Assembly (NCBI GenBank): GCA_007135795.1 | Contig: SLIE01000136.1 | Coordinates: 1-20,850, forward strand | Source: Desulfobacterales bacterium | GTDB taxonomy: Bacteria > Desulfobacterota > Desulfobacteria > Desulfobacterales > Desulfosalsimonadaceae | DNA: 20,850 nt | Direction of reading: 5' to 3' | Shown here: piece by piece, positions 17,212 to 20,850 of the stretch | Position numbering within the stretch: position 1 is the first letter of the stretch | Layout of the letters: every line of letters starts with the position of its first letter | Position numbers and translations under genes: made by a program | The notes under the pieces: generated by a model | The model's database searches: none | Seen by the model: only the letters and a program-made list of their open reading frames with translations | What the model was told of the DNA's origin: nothing

Positions 17212-17662
17212 GATCGGTTCTCCTTATCTAACGTCATTAATTATGAATCTCCGATTGCTTGGGATAATCGCTTGAAGGCTGCTTCCTCCTTTATTGCTGA
17301 AATGATGGTGGTTAATTACCAGATTTATCGTTAATCAAATTCGTCAGGCCAGTGGTAGATGATCACGCGCATGCCGTGAAACAATGGTGTACCCGAAATA
17401 GGTATAGGCAAATTGCATGCCATTTCGAGAATTCATGCTGAATAAAAAGCTCAGTGAGATTGTATGTTGTTGGTTGTTCGGAAAGTTGGAAATACTGGCG
17501 CTGGAAAAATCCTTGAGATTGGTGTGCACATCAATTATTATAAGAAGCACGAAATCTCGGAGTGGTTGTTCTGAAGCTGGTTAAAAAGTTTTCCAATTGT
17601 TGTTTTGAGATGTATGCGGCCGTGCCGCTTGGCAAATACAAAACCTGATGCTGGGAGTAAAT
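17212..17662. other. Divergent intergenic region between receiver-CBS operon and lone receiver
   Basis: This 451-bp region holds the sigma-54-like site at 17407-17422 and a GCGGC-CGT-GCCGC mini-hairpin at 17616-17628 just before the plus-strand receiver. It also holds an orphan 36-codon plus-strand ORF (17464-17574) whose KILEIG segment only vaguely recalls a methyltransferase motif. I see no credible complete gene. The longer minus-strand ORF at 17344-17550 has no ribosome site or recognisable content. Confidence 0.4.
17407..17422 (-). promoter_or_regulatory. Sigma-54-like promoter for the receiver-CBS/DASS operon
   Basis: On the minus strand the sequence is TGGCATGCAATTTGCC. The GG and GC doublets are separated by exactly 10 bp, the -24 element matches TGGCA and the -12 element is TTGC. 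It lies about 195 bp upstream of the receiver-CBS ATG, leaving a ~185-nt leader. It also lies 240 bp from the divergent receiver gene start. Confidence 0.6.
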
Positions 17663-18139
17663 ATGGACCAAATTGGTGATGCCGCTTTTTTAAGTCGCAT
17701 ACGACTGCTTTTGGTGGACGATGAGGACAGGTTCAGATCCACCTTGTCCAAGCGGCTGGCGGAAAAGGGAATTGTTGCCGAAACAGCATCCAACGGGGTT
17801 GAAGCGTTGAAGGTTGTAAAGGAAAAACCCGTGGATATTATTGTTCTTGATATCAAGATGCCGGAAATGGACGGTATTGAGACTTTGCGGCATGTTAAGA
17901 AATTGAATCCAGAGATCGAGGTTATCCTGCTGACCGGCCATGCCAATATCGAGTCCGCAGTAGAGGGGATGCGGTTGGGAGCGCATGATTATCTGATGAA
18001 GCCCTGTGACATAGAACAGCTTTTGGAAAAAATCATCACGGCTTACAACATCAGGGTTGCCAGGGAAAAAAAAGAGATGAAAAACGGCATTCAGAAAAAA
18101 ATGGATTACTGGCAGAAGCACTGGAATCGTCCTTCTTAG
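17663..18139 (+). CDS. Stand-alone receiver-domain response regulator
   Basis: This 158-residue protein has one receiver: D19/D20, phospho-acceptor D63 in IIVLDIKMPEMDG, T91 in LLTGHA and K113 in YLMKPCD. The C-terminal ~35 residues are basic and charged (AREKKEMKNGIQKK) and are not a known output domain. The ATG at 17663 is preferred over the in-frame ATG at 17648 because GGGAG (17653-17657) sits at the right distance before it. It is the only plus-strand gene in the signalling block. It is divergent from the receiver-CBS/DASS operon and convergent with the third DASS gene. Its receiver ends in the same KPCD as both receiver-CBS proteins, so it may be a truncated relative or share their kinase. 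Confidence 0.93.
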   Translation: MDQIGDAAFLSRIRLLLVDDEDRFRSTLSKRLAEKGIVAETASNGVEALKVVKEKPVDIIVLDIKMPEMDGIETLRHVKKLNPEIEVILLTGHANIESAVEGMRLGAHDYLMKPCDIEQLLEKIITAYNIRVAREKKEMKNGIQKKMDYWQKHWNRPS

Positions 18140-18150
18140 CCACTTTGTTT

Positions 18151-18170
18151 GAAAAACCCGGCGCCGGGTT
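18151..18170 (-). terminator. Intrinsic terminator of the third DASS permease
   Basis: AACCCGGCGCCGGGTT at 18155-18170 is a perfect GC-rich palindrome followed on the minus strand by TTTTTC (the A-run at 18152-18156 on plus). It lies about 45 bp past the permease stop. The A-run/T content on both sides may let it also stop the plus-strand receiver transcript, which ends 15 bp away. Confidence 0.75.
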
Positions 18171-18212
18171 GAAAATACCTGCGCCGGGAAGATTCGACAA
18201 AGCAGGGGCTAC

Positions 18213-19661
18213 TTAAATAAACCCCAACAGAGGCCAGTAGAAAAGCACGGCCCCGGTGGCAATCAGCAACAGTATCAAACACCAGGGAACGGCTACCTTG
18301 ATGAATTCAATCTGGGTAAAGTAACCGGAACTGTAAGCGATAATGGTCGGCGGGCATCCGATAACCAGCATAATGAAGGATGTTGTGATGGGGGCCAGCA
18401 GGGCCACGGTCGTAGGTGACAGGCCCATCATTTCCGACATGGGCAGGGTAATGGGAAGCGTCAGTGCCACTGCCGCGGAATTACTCATCAAGCTGGACAG
18501 AAACGATCCGAAAAGGCCGATTCCGTAAAATGTGACGAAGGCGCTTCTTCCGGCAAGCAGGGGAAGAAAAGATTCCGCCAGGAATTCACCTGCCCCGGTT
18601 TCAAGCATCGCCATGCCAAGCGATACACCGGCACCAAATACGATCCAGGATTCCCATGGGAATTTATCGCAGATAGTCCTGAAAGAAACCCATCCCGGCC
18701 CGCAGAAACCGATCATTGCAAGAACAGCGGGAACGCTTACATGCCAACCTGTTATATCTCCCAGGAACCAAACGACGAAGGTCGATACAAAAACGATAAG
18801 AACACCCAGCTCCTTGGTCTTCATCGGGCCCGGATAATCCATCGTTACGCCCTCTAACTCCTTTTCTTTGGGCCGGAACAAAATCCAGAGCATGCCCCAC
18901 GTTGCAAAGGCTGTAATGAGAGCGATTGGAAACTGGATTAGGATATACCTTAAAAAGCTTATTGTAATCGCGCCATCTGAATACTGGTAGAGGATTTCAA
19001 GGGCCAGCGGGTTTCGACCACCACCCAGAAGGGTGCCGAACCCACCGGCGGAAGCGGCCAGGGGAATAAGGATGATAAAAAATTTCGGCAGACTGTGTCC
19101 TTCTCCGGGCTTGAATCCCATACTCATGAAGACCGGCACGAAAGCGAAAACCATGATAACGGTTACGGTGGCATCGTGGAATACGGTGGCCATCAATGTA
19201 CATCCGATGGCCAGGATAAAGCTGAGTCGCTTGACCTTTGTTCCGGCGAATTTCAGCAGGTAGTACATGAGCCGCTGGGCAAGACCCACCTCGTTGAGCA
19301 CCACCCCAAACATGATGATCATGAGTACGAACATGACCGCTGAGTTAGCGTAGGGCATCCACGCGTCGTTTTGATGGGCGATGTTGAACATGATCATCCC
19401 GCCGCCGACAAACAGGGCGGTGATGCCGATGGGAATCGCCTCGGTGACCCACAGTATGATGACCAGAGTTAACAGCGCAAGCAGCCTGTGCCCTTCCGGG
19501 GTAAGGTTGTCAGGGGTTGGCAGCATCCAGACAAAAAGCCCCATGGCAATCGCAATGCCTGCTTTTATGATGATCGATTTTCCGGTCTGACGGGTATTGT
19601 TTCCTTCCGGGTGGTCCGGGATGGGCGTGTTTTCAACAGGGGTGGTGGTTGTATCATTCAT
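18213..19661 (-). CDS. DASS/SLC13-like anion permease
   Basis: This is a 482-residue permease with a polar ~28-residue N-terminus and about 11-12 membrane segments. Features include MLPTPDNLTPEGHRLLALL, WVTEAIPIGITALFVGGG, and VIGCPPTIIAYSSGYFTQ in the second half. The SNT positions hold F-H-D at 161-163 (ATVFHDATVTV) and S-N-S at 393-395 (SLMSNSAAVALTLP), the latter closest to canonical of the three permeases here. The first hairpin has GTLLGGGRNP. ATG 19661 has AAGGAGG upstream. It is monocistronic, ended by the terminator at 18151-18170, with a candidate sigma-54 site at 19787-19802. Its neighbour on the far side is a decayed flavocytochrome c-like gene, consistent with fumarate or succinate use, but the substrate is inferred only. 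Confidence 0.93.
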   Translation of the reverse strand: MNDTTTTPVENTPIPDHPEGNNTRQTGKSIIIKAGIAIAMGLFVWMLPTPDNLTPEGHRLLALLTLVIILWVTEAIPIGITALFVGGGMIMFNIAHQNDAWMPYANSAVMFVLMIIMFGVVLNEVGLAQRLMYYLLKFAGTKVKRLSFILAIGCTLMATVFHDATVTVIMVFAFVPVFMSMGFKPGEGHSLPKFFIILIPLAASAGGFGTLLGGGRNPLALEILYQYSDGAITISFLRYILIQFPIALITAFATWGMLWILFRPKEKELEGVTMDYPGPMKTKELGVLIVFVSTFVVWFLGDITGWHVSVPAVLAMIGFCGPGWVSFRTICDKFPWESWIVFGAGVSLGMAMLETGAGEFLAESFLPLLAGRSAFVTFYGIGLFGSFLSSLMSNSAAVALTLPITLPMSEMMGLSPTTVALLAPITTSFIMLVIGCPPTIIAYSSGYFTQIEFIKVAVPWCLILLLIATGAVLFYWPLLGFI

Positions 19662-19786
19662 TCCATAAATCCTCCTTCCGGTTAATAAGTGAATCTTGTA
19701 TTAAAAATCCGACAAAATCATGGTTCGTGCCCGCGGTTATCTATCTGAATTGTCCGTTTCACGCATGCTCTCTCACTTGCGAGCAA

Positions 19787-19802
19787 TGCAAGAACCAAGC
19801 CC
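19787..19802 (-). promoter_or_regulatory. Possible sigma-54 promoter for the third DASS permease
   Basis: On the minus strand the sequence is GGGCTTGGTTCTTGCA. The -12 element TTGCA is perfect and the GG-N10-GC spacing is right, but the -24 element (GGGCTT) matches TGGCAC only at the core GGC. It lies about 125 bp upstream of the permease ATG. A CTTGC/GCAAG hairpin overlaps it. Confidence 0.35.
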
Positions 19803-20294
19803 GGAATCAATCAATTTAAGTAAAGCGTCAAATAAAAAAGCCCGCTCTATACCAATACCGCTATAGATATTGAAAACATTATATAAAATTAATATCTGGA
19901 GGGTCATCAAGTGGACTGGTGAATATCGGGATCAGATTGATATATCCCGCCTGGTTGACTGTTTTTTTTATGTCATCTTATACATGACAGCATTGTCTCC
20001 TGCGAGGTGACACTTTCAGACCCCCGAATTACATAAAAGGCTCTTGTCTCCGGTCATGCTTCTTGGTAGCAGGCTTTCTTTGTGTACGCAGAAATGGTTT
20101 TTTTACGGTACATTTCTGCTGTACCAATCTGGTAGGTCGAGTGGCACCATTCAAGTGGTTGGCGTTTGTGCAATCCGGCCTTGCCACATGGTAGTGGTGG
20201 AAGTGTCCTTCATTCATGTGGCAAGCGTAGATGTGTGCTTTCTTCGGCAGCACATCTTATCTAATACTATGCACAAACAGTATCTTTGTCCAAG
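19803..20294. other. Structured non-coding region between divergent permease and flavoprotein relic
   Basis: No credible gene is present. It contains several dyads: TGTCAT (19971-19976) with ATGACA (19984-19989); CAGAAATG (20089-20096) with CATTTCTG (20111-20118); CTTGCCACATG (20180-20190) with CATGTGGCAAG (20215-20225); and an imperfect GATGTG/CACATC pair at ~20230-20256. A CGGGAT/ATCCCG pair (19927-19949) is followed 12 bp later by eight Ts on plus, too far for a normal terminator. The dyads lie 40-330 bp upstream of the sigma-54 site at 20295, the range expected for activator sites. Confidence 0.4.
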
Positions 20295-20310
20295 TGGCAC
20301 ACTCTTTGCT
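20295..20310 (+). promoter_or_regulatory. Consensus sigma-54 promoter
   Basis: The sequence TGGCACACTCTTTGCT matches the -24/-12 consensus (TGGCAC-N5-TTGCW) at every defined position. It points toward the flavocytochrome c-like relic, whose first recognisable codons begin about 145 bp downstream. This is the best sigma-54 site in the window. Confidence 0.7.
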
Positions 20311-20452
20311 CAAAATGTTGTAAAGGGCCTTTCATAGTGTGATTATGTTCATAATTGCTCCTATTCCGACGGTAGATGATACTTCGAAGAAATAGTAAAA
20401 TAATGTGCCAGGGGAAACCCGGGTAAACAATCGTCCGCATGTTGCCGGCAAT

Positions 20453-20850
20453 ATGATCGGAAAGAATTGAGTGGACGCGATTTTATGAAAACAACCGGGG
20501 GTGTGGCGGCATTGGCTGGTTTGACCGGAGTTGGTGTGATTTTAGGGACAAAACCATCGGGGCCCCTAAAGTTCCAAAGAAATGGGATGAGGGATTTGAT
20601 GTAATCATCGGTAGTGTTTTTGCAGGTCTGGCGGCGGTATTTGAATCCAAAAAGACGGGTTCCCCGGTTATAGTCTTGAAAAAGATGCCAATGCCCGGTG
20701 GGGGACTCAAGCAATAATAGGGGTGTCCTAGCTGCGGCGGGTTCCCCCGCTTTAAAACAACTCGGGGAAAGAGAAATCACCGAGTTGTTTTACAAGGATA
20801 TGCTCAGGACTGGCCAGAGTTTGAATCAACCACAATCCGCATAATTCAAT
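20453..20850 (+). pseudogene. Decayed flavocytochrome c / fumarate reductase-type flavoprotein, N-terminal part
   Basis: The three reading-frame pieces join into one recognisable N-terminus. Frame 1 (20461-20604) encodes a Tat-like leader, LSGRDFMKTTGG then AALAGLTGVG. A second frame (to 20717) encodes KKWDEGFDVIIGSVFAGLAA then VIVLKKMPMPGGG, the FAD-binding Rossmann start. Back in the first frame (20722-20844) comes GVLAAAGSPALKQLG then ELFYKDMLRTGQSLNQP, typical of flavocytochrome c/fumarate reductase flavoproteins. At least two frameshifts lie between the pieces. A further shift at each end is likely (ATG 20453 to frame 1, and RIIQ at the right edge). Two functional motifs are also damaged: the twin-arginine reads G-R and the dinucleotide-binding GSGFAG reads GSVFAG. 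The gene runs off the window. Sequencing error could explain indels but not both motif losses. Confidence 0.75.

Noticed and set aside
19927..19969. Intrinsic terminator (CGGGAT/ATCCCG plus T8)
   Set aside because: The T-run begins 12 bases after a short 6-bp stem, too far for a standard terminator.
20044..20337. 97-residue plus-strand ORF
   Set aside because: It spans the dyad cluster and the consensus sigma-54 promoter, has no ribosome site and unnatural composition.
20361..20780. 139-residue minus-strand ORF at the right edge
   Set aside because: It is antisense to the flavocytochrome c-like relic, whose three frame pieces match a known family.

Overview
The window looks like a chromosomal piece of an anaerobic, GC-balanced Gram-negative bacterium, most likely a sulfate reducer-type member of the Desulfobacterota. 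This is inferred from the density of Cache/PAS histidine kinases with AHEINNP-type H-boxes, a sigma-54 activator, receiver-CBS fusions, several SLC13/DASS-like permeases and a flavocytochrome c-like relic. No rRNA, tRNA, CRISPR array or complete insertion sequence is visible.

Left part (1-4100, plus strand): the 3' part of a J-domain protein gene open at the left edge, then carB, the large subunit of carbamoyl-phosphate synthetase. Both are housekeeping-type genes. A spacer with a long inverted repeat (4151-4232) separates carB from the convergent signalling block.

Middle part (4384-14234, minus strand, read right to left): a long, apparently co-oriented block. It starts with a stand-alone receiver and an overlapping dCache histidine kinase. 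These are followed by an unlisted 46-residue single-span membrane protein, a 618-residue DASS-like permease with a large soluble insertion, a Yip1-like membrane protein and a receiver-CBS response regulator. Then, behind its own sigma-70-like promoter, comes a DctB/DctD-like pair: a Cache-PAS histidine kinase and a sigma-54-dependent response regulator.

Right part (14771-20850): a receiver-CBS + DASS operon (minus), a divergent stand-alone receiver (plus), a third DASS permease (minus) with a good terminator, then a roughly 790-bp regulatory stretch and a decayed flavocytochrome c/fumarate reductase-type gene (plus) at the right edge.

How it fits together (inference): the block reads as a transport-and-signalling island for C4-dicarboxylate-like anions. 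I found sigma-54 (-24/-12) promoter-like sequences in front of the receiver/kinase/permease operon, the receiver-CBS/permease operon, the third permease and the flavoprotein relic. The sigma-54 activator encoded in the window is the obvious candidate regulator. Two permeases are each linked to a receiver fused to a CBS pair, which suggests a route by which adenylate charge could feed into control of uptake. All three permeases lack the canonical first SNT motif of the DASS family, so substrate and coupling ion are uncertain.
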